A DNA stretch of 5,784 nt, taken from Bacteroidaceae bacterium. Lineage in GTDB: Bacteria > Bacteroidota > Bacteroidia > Bacteroidales > Bacteroidaceae. Position 1 is the first letter of the stretch; each line of letters starts with the position of its first letter. Location of the stretch: contig JAILIJ010000089.1 in NCBI GenBank assembly GCA_024695315.1, forward strand, positions 1 to 5,784. Reading direction: 5' to 3'. Below, in pieces: positions 1-5,784 of this stretch. Both the position numbers and the translations under genes were made by a program. A model generated the notes under the pieces. That model saw only the letters and a program-made list of their open reading frames with translations, did no database searches and was not told the DNA's origin.

Positions 1-1371
1 GTGACAGATCTTATGAATACTTATGCTTTTGAGGTTGCAAGATTGATGAGTATGCCAAACACGAATCACACTCGATACGTGGAGGTGTTTCTCGATGGAG
101 ATTATATAGGTATTTATCAATTAACAGAGAAGATAGAGGTAAACAGTAAGCGTGTAGATATTGATGAGCAAGATGGAGTGATGCTTTCTCTCGATCAAGA
201 TGATGGACCTAATCTTAGTCCGGATGCAACAGACAACTTTTGGAGTGCTGTTTATAATATGCCTATGTGTGTGAAATATCCTGATGAACCAACATCTGGG
301 AAGGTGGATTCTATAAGAGCCGATTTTGCTTTGCTTGAGAAAGCTATTAAGACTTCTGATTATGATTCTGTGAAAGCGCTCCTTGATGTTTCTTCATTTA
401 TAAGTTTATTGCAGTTACATGAATATCTCTATAATGTGGAGATTGATGCTCCAAGAAGTATATATCTATATAAAGATAAGGGAGGTAAATATGTTATGGG
501 CCCTGTATGGGATTGGGACGCTGGCTACGATTTTAATTGGGGAAATATGTACACGGGACATACTTTTTTTAGCGATTATACTGAATTGATATATGGAACA
601 AATCCCATTAAGCAAAATGGAGAATACAAGATAAATAAATTCTTTATAGACTTGTTTAAGATACGTGAATTTGTAGTTGATTACAAGAAAAAATGGGCAG
701 ACATATCAGACTCATTATATATAAAGACATGGGAGGAAACACTTAAATATGCTGAAGAACTAAAGAAAGGCGCTTATGACAGAGAGGCAGGACGTTGGCC
801 AATCACAGAAATAAATGAAGGATGGTGGGGAAATTCTACCATTACAGTCTTTAAGGCTGAGGAAGAGATAAACAAGATGGGCGAGTGGCTTCAGAATCGT
901 AAGGCATATCTTGATGAGGTTATTTCCGGATACCCTTTGCCAAGTGAAAATTCAAATGTGAAGAAAGATACTATTGTCGTAGGAACTATAAAGATTGATG
1001 TGAAATGTTCTTATAATATGGGCTATAGTCAAAGTGGAAATATCTCTGTAAATATAGAAGAGTTCGAAAAGTCTATGGGTGACTATAATGAGGATAATTT
1101 GTCACTTGTACCAATCAATAATGATGGCTCAGAAGGAGATAATACTGCAGCAGGAACCTATGGAGCGTGGTTTGGCGAAAATGGTAATACTGCACCATGG
1201 GCAAACGGACATGTATATATAGAATCAAATGATCTGTTTGTATGGAATTATGGCTGTCATCCTGATAATTGTAGTCGGGGCGATGAACATACTGCAAGGA
1301 TGCGTTATCTTAATTCGACATCTGAAAACGTTAATGTCGTGGATGTCTTCGTTAATTTTATAATCTATTGA
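1..1371 (+). CDS. CotH kinase family protein with C-terminal DUF4859-like domain (5'-truncated by window)
   Basis: The reading frame is open from the first base, and residues 3-18 already resemble the interior of CotH domains (LMNTYAFEVARLM, compare family LLRN-AFELARLM). The GTG at position 1 is therefore probably not the start, and the N-terminus, including any signal peptide, lies upstream. CotH hallmarks follow: VFLDGDYIGIYQLTEKI (residues 29-45), RVDI (51-54), SIYLYKDKGGKYVMGPVWDW (153-172), with the Asp-rich segment D171-W-D173 matching the metal/catalytic site of this kinase-like fold. After about residue 310 a beta-rich tail begins. Its features GTYGAWF (385-391), VYIESNDLFVWNYG (405-418) and CSRGDEHT (424-431) recall the Bacteroidetes DUF4859 domain. 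CotH of Bacillus phosphorylates spore coat proteins; the substrate of Bacteroidetes members is not known to me. A surface or secreted location is inferred. The family call is firm; the DUF4859 call is from memory and less so. Confidence 0.85.
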   Translation: MTDLMNTYAFEVARLMSMPNTNHTRYVEVFLDGDYIGIYQLTEKIEVNSKRVDIDEQDGVMLSLDQDDGPNLSPDATDNFWSAVYNMPMCVKYPDEPTSGKVDSIRADFALLEKAIKTSDYDSVKALLDVSSFISLLQLHEYLYNVEIDAPRSIYLYKDKGGKYVMGPVWDWDAGYDFNWGNMYTGHTFFSDYTELIYGTNPIKQNGEYKINKFFIDLFKIREFVVDYKKKWADISDSLYIKTWEETLKYAEELKKGAYDREAGRWPITEINEGWWGNSTITVFKAEEEINKMGEWLQNRKAYLDEVISGYPLPSENSNVKKDTIVVGTIKIDVKCSYNMGYSQSGNISVNIEEFEKSMGDYNEDNLSLVPINNDGSEGDNTAAGTYGAWFGENGNTAPWANGHVYIESNDLFVWNYGCHPDNCSRGDEHTARMRYLNSTSENVNVVDVFVNFIIY

Positions 1372-1397
1372 GATAATTCGGAAACTCTAAGTAATGT

Positions 1398-1493
1398 CGT
1401 CATTCCCTTTACTCTTCCATTAATTTCTTCTTGTTTCTATCAGAGATGCAAAGGAGAAGACAGGAGAGTAAAGAGAATTGACGATTTTTTTTT
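1398..1493 (+). terminator. Long-stem intrinsic terminator after the CotH gene
   Basis: Arms 1398-1418 and 1463-1483 are near-complementary: 5 bp, a one-base bulge, 3 bp, one C-A mismatch, 9 bp (ctttactct with agagtaaag), another one-base bulge and 2 bp. The intervening 44 bases can pair further (tcttct at 1426-1431 with agaaga at 1455-1460). Nine Ts follow at 1485-1493. It begins 27 bases after the CotH stop codon, so it fits Rho-independent termination of that gene on the plus strand. No matching T-run exists for the minus strand. The stem is longer than usual for a simple terminator. Confidence 0.75.
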
Positions 1494-1498
1494 GCGTA

Positions 1499-1521
1499 TT
1501 ATAAAGAAAGGTCTTTTATAA
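1499..1521. other. Small AT-rich hairpin in the intergenic region
   Basis: The sequence ttataaaga at 1499-1507 can pair with tcttttataa at 1512-1521, leaving one bulged T and a four-base loop. It lies just downstream of the terminator and about 75 bases before the promoter of the next gene. It could be an RNA 3'-end remnant or chance pairing in AT-rich DNA. No function is claimed. Confidence 0.3.
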
Positions 1522-1595
1522 AATGCTGAACGCAGATAATCTTTGTAAAGTTATTACACGAAAGTCACAATAAATTATAAAATTCACCTCTATTG

Positions 1596-1627
1596 TTGGA
1601 TAATTAAAAAAAAGATTGTTACTTTTG
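1596..1627 (+). promoter_or_regulatory. Bacteroidetes-type promoter for the HMA-like gene
   Basis: A perfect match to the Bacteroidetes -7 consensus TAnnTTTG is present as TACTTTTG at 1620-1627. An upstream TTG at 1596-1598 lies 21 bp before it, within the spacing described for the -33 element. Transcription would start near 1633, giving a short A/T-only leader of about 25 bases before the ATG at 1658. No Shine-Dalgarno sequence is seen, as is usual in this phylum. Confidence 0.65.
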
Positions 1628-1657
1628 CGTCTAATAAATTTTTAAAAAGAGATTAAA

Positions 1658-2023
1658 ATGAGATATATAGTTTTAGTTGCCTTTGTTGCATCTATGTTTG
1701 GAACAGTATCATTGTCTGCAAAAGATATGAAAGTTCTTGTTGTGAAGACAAAAACAGAGATGTGTAGCAACGGATGTGAGAATAAGATAAAGAAAAATGT
1801 GAAAACTCTCAGCGGAGTCAAAAAAGTTGTGACTGATGTTGATAAAAATACCGTTACAATAACTTATGATGCAGAAAAAATAGATAATAAGCAAATAATA
1901 AAGTCTTTTAAGAATATAAGTTTAGATGCGGTTGTGGTATCGGAGGTCAGTCTTAAGGAATTGAAGAGGGTAAATAAGGCCAGAAGCGTAGATGCACAGT
2001 CTGGTGCAAGTGCATTGCAGTAG
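1658..2023 (+). CDS. Secreted small HMA-like (heavy-metal-associated fold) protein
   Basis: This 121-residue protein starts with a hydrophobic signal peptide (residues 1-21, probable cleavage after SLSA). One HMA/ferredoxin-like domain follows at about 25-90: a beta strand (MKVLVVKTK), the loop MCSNGCENKIKKN (35-47), GVKKVVTDVDKNTVTITYD (53-71) and the helix KQIIKSFKNI (78-87). The tail after residue 90 (KELKRVNKARS) is polar and probably flexible. HMA domains bind Cu(I), Zn or Hg through MxCxxC. Here the cysteines are C36 and C40, a C-x3-C spacing, because the first cysteine sits directly after the Met. The mature protein is predicted to be periplasmic, and metal capture or delivery is an inference. 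No P-type ATPase or efflux gene is adjacent, and an own promoter and flanking terminators suggest a single-gene unit. Confidence in the fold is high and in actual metal binding moderate. Confidence 0.8.
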   Translation: MRYIVLVAFVASMFGTVSLSAKDMKVLVVKTKTEMCSNGCENKIKKNVKTLSGVKKVVTDVDKNTVTITYDAEKIDNKQIIKSFKNISLDAVVVSEVSLKELKRVNKARSVDAQSGASALQ

Positions 2024-2039
2024 ATGTATGACATTTTTT

Positions 2040-2080
2040 AGAGTTATGTTTCAGGAAATTTACTCTTTAACTTATTTTTT
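2040..2080 (+). terminator. Weak candidate terminator after the HMA-like gene
   Basis: The arms agagt (2040-2044) and actct (2062-2066) pair, and inside them ttt and aaa can pair around a cagg loop with mismatches between. A U-rich stretch ends in six Ts at 2075-2080. The stem is interrupted and the T-run is 8 bases away, so this is only a plausible weak terminator. If it does not work, the gene would read through into the guanylyltransferase gene. Confidence 0.3.
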
Positions 2081-2092
2081 GGGGAAACCCAA
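2079..2092 (+). other. GAAA-tetraloop hairpin in the leader of the guanylyltransferase gene
   Basis: The bases ttggg (2079-2083), gaaa (2084-2087) and cccaa (2088-2092) form a perfect 5-bp stem capped by a GNRA-type tetraloop, 16 bases before the ATG at 2109. No T-run follows on either strand, so it is not a terminator. It could be an mRNA leader stem. The same spot also contains tattttttg (2073-2081), a near-match to the TAnnTTTG element with one extra base, so the hairpin DNA could instead overlap a promoter start region. Confidence 0.35.
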
Positions 2093-2108
2093 TTGACATC
2101 CAATATAT

Positions 2109-3197
2109 ATGTATATGAACAATAATCAGTATTGTGTAATACTTGCTGGTGGAATAGGAATAAGACTATGGCCTACCAGTCGTGAGAAGAAACCAAAGCA
2201 ATTCCAAGATATTCTGAATACGGGAAAGTCAATGCTTCAGACTACGTATGCCCGTTTCTGTCGCTTTATAAATCCTGATAATATCATAATTGTTTCAAAC
2301 GTGATTTATGAGGATATTATACGTGAACAACTTCCAGACCTGAAACGATCAAATCTTATGCTTGAGCCTATGCGCCGAAACACAGTCCCATCTGTTACAT
2401 GGGCAGCATTAGAGGTTTTCCGTCGTAATAGGAATGCAGTTATGGTTGTAAGTCCTACCGACCAGTTGATTGATAAGGAAGTCGAATTTGAAAATGATAT
2501 CGTCACAGGATTAGAATATGCAGAGAATAATGAGAGACTGCTTACTCTTGGTATAGCACCAAAGCGTCCAGCTACAGAGTTTGGTTATATTCAGATGTCT
2601 GATAAGATGGGACACGATATATATAAGGTACGCAGTTTTACAGAAAAACCTGAAGAGGATTTCGCTAAGGTGTTTTATGAAAGTGGAGAGTTCCTTTGGA
2701 ATACAGGTATATTCATTTGGGGAGCATCAACATTCCTAAAGGCTGTACATGGTAAGAATATGGAACTGACTGCTGTACTTGAGGCAATTGCCAAAAACTA
2801 TGTAGATAAGGACATCTCAAGACAAGATGTAGAAAATATCTATTCGAAGGTGCCTAATATGAACCTTGAGCAGAGTGTACTTGAAAAGTCCGATAATGTG
2901 GATGTCCTACAATGTCATTTCGGATGGAAAGATGTCGGAACATGGCAGGCCGTTCATGACGTAATGCCAAAGGATGCAGAAAGTAACGTGGTGATAGATT
3001 CACAATCCTTGCTTTATGATTGCAAGAATTGTGTTGTCAAGTTACCAAATGGACACGTTGCTGTCATTCAAGGATTGGAGGACTATATGGTCGTAGAAGA
3101 GGGAGATGTATTGGTCATTTGCAAGAAGGATGACCAAAAGGCGATAAGAAAATTTGTGGTAGATGCACAAATGAAATTCGGAGATGAATTTGTATAG
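2109..3197 (+). CDS. manC: Mannose-1-phosphate guanylyltransferase (GDP-mannose pyrophosphorylase), single-domain type
   Basis: The enzyme makes GDP-mannose and pyrophosphate from GTP and mannose-1-phosphate in the cytoplasm, supplying mannose and, through later enzymes, GDP-fucose for surface glycans. Visible motifs are the nucleotide-binding signature LAGGIGIRLWPTSREKKPKQ (12-31), EPMRRNTVP (86-94), SPTDQLI (115-121, corresponding to SPxDH in many relatives), FTEKP (177-181), FLWNTGIF (195-202) and FGWKDVGTW (271-279). The 362 residues match the short form; the C-terminal phosphomannose isomerase domain of bifunctional ManC (about 470 residues) is absent. Residue 18 is Ile where Thr or Ser is more usual. 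A second in-frame ATG at 2115 gives MNNNQYCVILAGG, which resembles relatives at least as well, so the real start may be two codons later. No other polysaccharide genes are seen nearby. The function is secure; the symbol follows the general family usage. Confidence 0.93.
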   Translation: MYMNNNQYCVILAGGIGIRLWPTSREKKPKQFQDILNTGKSMLQTTYARFCRFINPDNIIIVSNVIYEDIIREQLPDLKRSNLMLEPMRRNTVPSVTWAALEVFRRNRNAVMVVSPTDQLIDKEVEFENDIVTGLEYAENNERLLTLGIAPKRPATEFGYIQMSDKMGHDIYKVRSFTEKPEEDFAKVFYESGEFLWNTGIFIWGASTFLKAVHGKNMELTAVLEAIAKNYVDKDISRQDVENIYSKVPNMNLEQSVLEKSDNVDVLQCHFGWKDVGTWQAVHDVMPKDAESNVVIDSQSLLYDCKNCVVKLPNGHVAVIQGLEDYMVVEEGDVLVICKKDDQKAIRKFVVDAQMKFGDEFV

Positions 3198-3223
3198 AAC
3201 TATTTATAAAAAAGGAAAAACAA

Positions 3224-3254
3224 AAAGCGTAGCCAAACCTCATGGCTACGCTTT
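3224..3254. terminator. Bidirectional intrinsic terminator between convergent genes
   Basis: A perfect 12-bp stem is formed by aaagcgtagcca (3224-3235) and tggctacgcttt (3243-3254) around a seven-base loop. Reading plus, it ends in ttt followed by ctgttt. Reading minus, it is followed by a strong T-rich tail (complement of the A-rich run at 3211-3226). It lies in the 78-bp gap between the stop codons of the guanylyltransferase gene (plus) and the lipoprotein gene (minus), so it probably terminates both, more strongly the minus-strand one. Confidence 0.9.
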
Positions 3255-3275
3255 CTGTTTATAATCAATTTATAA

Positions 3276-4427
3276 TTAAAGAAGCTTTTGAATTTGTTCC
3301 TCAAGTGTTCCCTCCATCATTCCACTTCTTCCGTAAACTTCATTATTCCTATCAATGATAAAATAAGTAGGAAGTGTGCTTACACCGTATGTGTTAGTGG
3401 CAGCGCCATCCGTTTCGTGAACACATATCCATGGTAGGTACTCAACCGATGACTTCCAAAAGTGAATGTCCTCATCAAGGCTGATTTGGTATATTTCAAA
3501 TCCTTTGTCGTGATACTTATTATATAGTTCACGAAGAATACGAGTTCTTTCTTGTGAGCCTTTCTCTCCAAACATAGTAAAATCGAGCATAACAACCTTA
3601 CCTTTCAGATCTTTGATGCTGTGTATTTTGCTATTGATATCAGGAAGATTGATGTCAAGAATACCAGTTTCCTTAATCTTATCCTCATCAACTTCTATGA
3701 CTTGTTCCGTAGGTTTGGCTGTGTTCTCCATACCTTTTATTGCCATATTGCATATCTGTTGTGTTCGCTTAGCATCCGGATAGTTGTAATCCCAACTTGT
3801 TGCTACCGTTGCATAGCATCTAACATCTGATCTGTCAGAAATTGGATTGAAAAGTTGAAAAGAGCCACGTAGGTCTGTGATGCTTTGGCATACGGCATAG
3901 TAAGCATAGGCTTTAGATGGTTCTGCAAAAATGAATTCCTGTTTGATCTTTTCTTTATATGTCGATATAATGCTATTTATACTGTCAAGAATGTCTCCAG
4001 GATACATATTCTCATTTTTCTCTAAGGAAATGATGTCCTTCTGAACTTTTTGCTGTAGAATATTTATTTCCTTAATCTTCTGACAATTTTCAGAACCTTC
4101 AACAGTATAGTCGGTAGCCATAGTAGGATATTTGGCCTTAAACGTTACCGTTTCTGTTGAGTCGATTGAGAAATTTATTATACGGTCGTGGATACGTAAA
4201 ATGTAAAATTCTGGACTGCCTACAGGTGCATCAGCCTTAAATGAGAAACTGCCGTCGGCCTTCAATTTTACTGAGTCCAACTTCTTGATTCCGTCAAGGG
4301 TACTTGCTTCTAAATAAAGCATAGAATCCTTTGCTCCATCAATATTTCCCTCCACATGGAACTTTGGAGTGTTATCGCAACTTGCTAAAATGGCGGTCGT
4401 AACAACTAAAAAAGTAAATTTATTCAC
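3276..4427 (-). CDS. DUF4369 / TlpA-like thioredoxin-fold lipoprotein lacking the CxxC
   Basis: The 383-residue protein has a lipoprotein signal peptide with lipobox LASC (C17), so it should be lipid-anchored in the cell envelope. An N-terminal DUF4369-like beta domain spans about 22-112 (FHVEGNID, LDSVKLKADGSFSF), then a helical linker (about 113-240), then a thioredoxin-like domain (about 258-383). In the latter, KGKVVMLDFTMFGEKGSQE (275-293) aligns with the TlpA pattern DFWASWCGPC, but the catalytic cysteines are replaced by E288 and S291. The cis-proline segment STLPTYFIIDR (350-360) and the GFEIYQISLDED strand (309-320) are kept. It therefore probably cannot catalyse thiol exchange; a binding or structural role is inferred. 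The start codon is GTG at 4427: an in-frame TAA lies at 4431-4433 and no ATG would preserve the signal peptide. It is transcribed divergently from pnp, probably as a single gene. Confidence 0.88.
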   Translation of the reverse strand: MNKFTFLVVTTAILASCDNTPKFHVEGNIDGAKDSMLYLEASTLDGIKKLDSVKLKADGSFSFKADAPVGSPEFYILRIHDRIINFSIDSTETVTFKAKYPTMATDYTVEGSENCQKIKEINILQQKVQKDIISLEKNENMYPGDILDSINSIISTYKEKIKQEFIFAEPSKAYAYYAVCQSITDLRGSFQLFNPISDRSDVRCYATVATSWDYNYPDAKRTQQICNMAIKGMENTAKPTEQVIEVDEDKIKETGILDINLPDINSKIHSIKDLKGKVVMLDFTMFGEKGSQERTRILRELYNKYHDKGFEIYQISLDEDIHFWKSSVEYLPWICVHETDGAATNTYGVSTLPTYFIIDRNNEVYGRSGMMEGTLEEQIQKLL

Positions 4428-4446
4428 TGGTTAACTATTTTTTTTA

Positions 4447-4454
4447 CAAAAATA
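4447..4454 (-). promoter_or_regulatory. -7 promoter element for the lipoprotein gene
   Basis: Read on the minus strand this is TATTTTTG, a full match to TAnnTTTG, 19 bases upstream of the GTG start at 4427. Transcription would begin near 4440, leaving a leader of only about 13 bases. No good -33 TTG is seen at the expected distance. In such AT-rich DNA a chance match is possible, but its position relative to the start is right. Confidence 0.5.
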
Positions 4455-4477
4455 AGAAGATTTTATTTAAGTTTAAG

Positions 4478-4485
4478 TATCTTTG
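4478..4485 (+). promoter_or_regulatory. -7 promoter element for pnp
   Basis: TATCTTTG fully matches the Bacteroidetes TAnnTTTG element. Transcription would start near 4491, giving a leader of about 50 bases before the pnp ATG at 4541. The -33 position falls around 4454-4458, where no TTG is present. That region overlaps the minus-strand element at 4447-4454. Confidence 0.55.
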
Positions 4486-4510
4486 TGCGTTTTTATGCAA
4501 AGAATACAAT

Positions 4511-4543
4511 TTTTTAAGATGTTTTATATATATTTTTAAGATG
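4511..4543 (+). repeat. Duplicated start-codon context and mini-ORF before pnp
   Basis: The 11-base word tttttaagatg occurs at 4511-4521 and again at 4533-4543, 22 bases apart; the second copy contains the pnp start codon. The ATG of the first copy (4519) opens a six-codon frame, MFYIYF, that stops with TAA at 4537-4539, one base before the pnp ATG. It is out of frame with pnp, so it cannot be an alternative pnp start. The repeat is seen directly; any regulatory role, such as translational coupling or ribosome standby, is inference. Confidence 0.5.
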
Positions 4544-5784
4544 AATGTAATTACAAAGACAGTCGCTTTGCCTGATGGTCGTGAAATCAGCATTGAGACA
4601 GGAAAACTTGCCAAACAAGCCGATGGTTCTGTTATGCTCCGTATGGGCAATACTATGCTCCTGGCCACTGTTTGTGCAGCCAAAGATGCAGTACCAGGAA
4701 CAGATTTTATGCCACTCCAGGTAGAGTATCGTGAGAAGTATGCGTCTGCAGGACGCTTCCCTGGAGGTTTTACAAAGCGCGAAGGAAAGGCTTCTGATGA
4801 AGAAATCCTTACATGCCGTCTCGTTGACCGTGCACTTCGTCCTTTGTTCCCATCTAATTACCATGCAGAGGTTTACGTAAATGTGATTCTTTTCTCAGCC
4901 GATGGCGTAGATATGCCAGATGCACTTGCAGGTTTTGCTGCTTCTGCAGCCCTTGCAGCATCTGATATCCCATTTGAGGGACCAATCTCAGAGGTACGTG
5001 TTGCACGTATCAATGGCGAATTTGTTATCAATCCTACATTTGAACAGCTCAAATCTGCTGATATGGACCTTATGGTTGGTGCAACAGAGGAGAACATCAT
5101 GATGGTTGAGGGTGAAATGAAGGAAGTATCAGAACTTGATCTTCTCAACGCTCTCAAGGCTGCTCATGATGCTATTAAGCCACAGTGCCGCATCCAGAAG
5201 GAACTTATGAAGGAACTTGGTACTGACGTTAAGCGTGAGTATTGTCATGAAGTAAACGATGATGAGCTTAAGGCTGACATCGAGGCTAAGTGTTACCAGC
5301 CAGCTTATGACGTTACAAAGCAGGGACTTGAAAAGCATGCACGTGCTGAAGCATTCGAGAAGATTCGTGAGGATTATAAAGAGGCTTACGCTGCTGCACA
5401 TGCTGACATGGAAGCTGATGAGCTTGAGGAGAAGAATGCTCTTATCGATCGTTACTACCACGATGTTGAGCGTGATGCAATGCGTCGCTGCGTTCTTGAC
5501 GAGGGTATTCGTCTTGATGGTCGTAAGACTACAGAGATTCGTCCTATCTGGTGTGAGGTTTCTCCACTTCCTGGACCTCACGGAAGTGCAATCTTCACTC
5601 GTGGTGAGACACAGTCACTTTCTACTTGTACACTTGGTACTAAGTTGGATGAAAAGCTTGTTGACGGTGCTCTCGAGCGCTACAACCAGCGTTTCCTTCT
5701 TCACTATAACTTCCCTCCATTCTCAACAGGTGAGGCTAAGGCACAGCGTGGCGTAGGTCGTCGTGAGATTGGACATGGACACCT
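4541..5784 (+). CDS. pnp: Polyribonucleotide nucleotidyltransferase (PNPase), N-terminal 414 codons, 3'-truncated by window
   Basis: The frame starts at ATG 4541 and stays open to the window end. PNPase degrades RNA 3' to 5' using phosphate, releasing nucleoside diphosphates, and works in the cytoplasm as a trimer. The first RNase PH domain carries FTKREGKASDEEILTCRLVD (77-96) and RALRPLFP (97-104), followed by SADGVDMPDALAGFAASAA (119-137). An acidic helical region fills about 230-315. The second RNase PH domain opens with EGIRLDGRKTTEIRP (321-335) and contains HGSAIFTRGETQSL, HYNFPPFSTGE and GRREIGHG close to the edge. The catalytic aspartates and the KH and S1 RNA-binding domains would lie beyond the window; the full protein is normally over 700 residues. 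Codon use differs from the neighbours: I saw no ATA or AGA/AGG codons, and CGT, GCT and CTT dominate, as expected for a highly expressed housekeeping gene. The identification is secure. Confidence 0.97.
   Translation, partial: MNVITKTVALPDGREISIETGKLAKQADGSVMLRMGNTMLLATVCAAKDAVPGTDFMPLQVEYREKYASAGRFPGGFTKREGKASDEEILTCRLVDRALRPLFPSNYHAEVYVNVILFSADGVDMPDALAGFAASAALAASDIPFEGPISEVRVARINGEFVINPTFEQLKSADMDLMVGATEENIMMVEGEMKEVSELDLLNALKAAHDAIKPQCRIQKELMKELGTDVKREYCHEVNDDELKADIEAKCYQPAYDVTKQGLEKHARAEAFEKIREDYKEAYAAAHADMEADELEEKNALIDRYYHDVERDAMRRCVLDEGIRLDGRKTTEIRPIWCEVSPLPGPHGSAIFTRGETQSLSTCTLGTKLDEKLVDGALERYNQRFLLHYNFPPFSTGEAKAQRGVGRREIGHGH

Noticed and set aside
1..3. GTG at the first base as the start of the CotH gene
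   Set aside because: The residues directly after it already align with the interior of the CotH domain, and no signal peptide follows, so the frame most likely continues upstream.
1398..1483. Inverted repeats as the ends of a phase-variable invertible promoter
   Set aside because: The 44 bases between the arms hold no recognisable promoter, the spacing is shorter than usual for Bacteroidales invertible promoters, and the T-run after the stem fits a terminator better.
1523..1573. A 16-residue ORF (MLNADNLC...) in the intergenic region
   Set aside because: It lies upstream of the recognised promoter, has no initiation signal or family resemblance, and such short frames are expected by chance.
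1658..3197. A functional operon of the HMA-like gene and manC
   Set aside because: The 85-bp gap holds a candidate weak terminator and a near-promoter, and the functions are unrelated; co-transcription is possible but nothing in the sequence demonstrates it.
4514..5581. Long open frames antisense to pnp on the minus strand
   Set aside because: They lie opposite a secure PNPase reading frame, have low-complexity Ser/Ile/Leu-rich translations and no recognisable motifs; they are shadows of its biased codon use.
5259..5756. A plus-strand 165-codon open frame inside pnp
   Set aside because: It is in another frame of the conserved PNPase second RNase PH domain, and its Leu/Ser/Val/Arg-rich translation resembles no protein family.
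1..5784. Mobile elements, CRISPR array, tRNA or rRNA genes
   Set aside because: I saw no transposase or integrase motifs, no regularly spaced direct repeats, and no tRNA cloverleaf or rRNA-like sequence.

Overview
The window looks like chromosomal DNA of a Bacteroidales bacterium, most plausibly Prevotella or a relative. The evidence is an AT-rich genome with A/T-only leaders and no clear Shine-Dalgarno sequences, several promoter elements of the Bacteroidetes TAnnTTTG type, and gene families typical of that phylum: a CotH-like protein with a DUF4859-like tail, a DUF4369/thioredoxin-fold lipoprotein, a secreted single-domain HMA-like protein and a Bacteroidetes-type PNPase. The genus is an inference from memory of these families; no database search was possible.

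Layout: (1) 1-1371, the 3' part of a plus-strand CotH-kinase-like gene whose start lies outside the window, closed by a long hairpin and a nine-T run (1398-1493). (2) A Bacteroidetes-type promoter (1596-1627) drives a small secreted HMA-like protein (1658-2023). (3) A single-domain mannose-1-phosphate guanylyltransferase (2109-3197) follows after 85 bp. (4) A perfect 12-bp hairpin with T-rich tails on both strands (3224-3254) separates it from a convergent minus-strand lipoprotein (3276-4427) that has a thioredoxin fold but no CxxC. (5) A 113-bp divergent region with back-to-back promoter elements leads to pnp on the plus strand (4541 to the window end, incomplete).

The genes look like separate transcription units rather than one pathway operon. 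The intergenic gaps hold terminators and promoters, and the functions are unrelated: extracellular glycan or protein-modifying surface biology, periplasmic metal or redox proteins, GDP-mannose supply and RNA decay. I found no mobile element, CRISPR array, tRNA, rRNA or defence system, and no convincing new multi-gene system. The most notable points are the lost redox cysteines in the thioredoxin-fold lipoprotein, the shifted cysteine spacing in the HMA-like protein, the overlapping divergent promoters, and a duplicated start-codon context with a mini-ORF directly before pnp.
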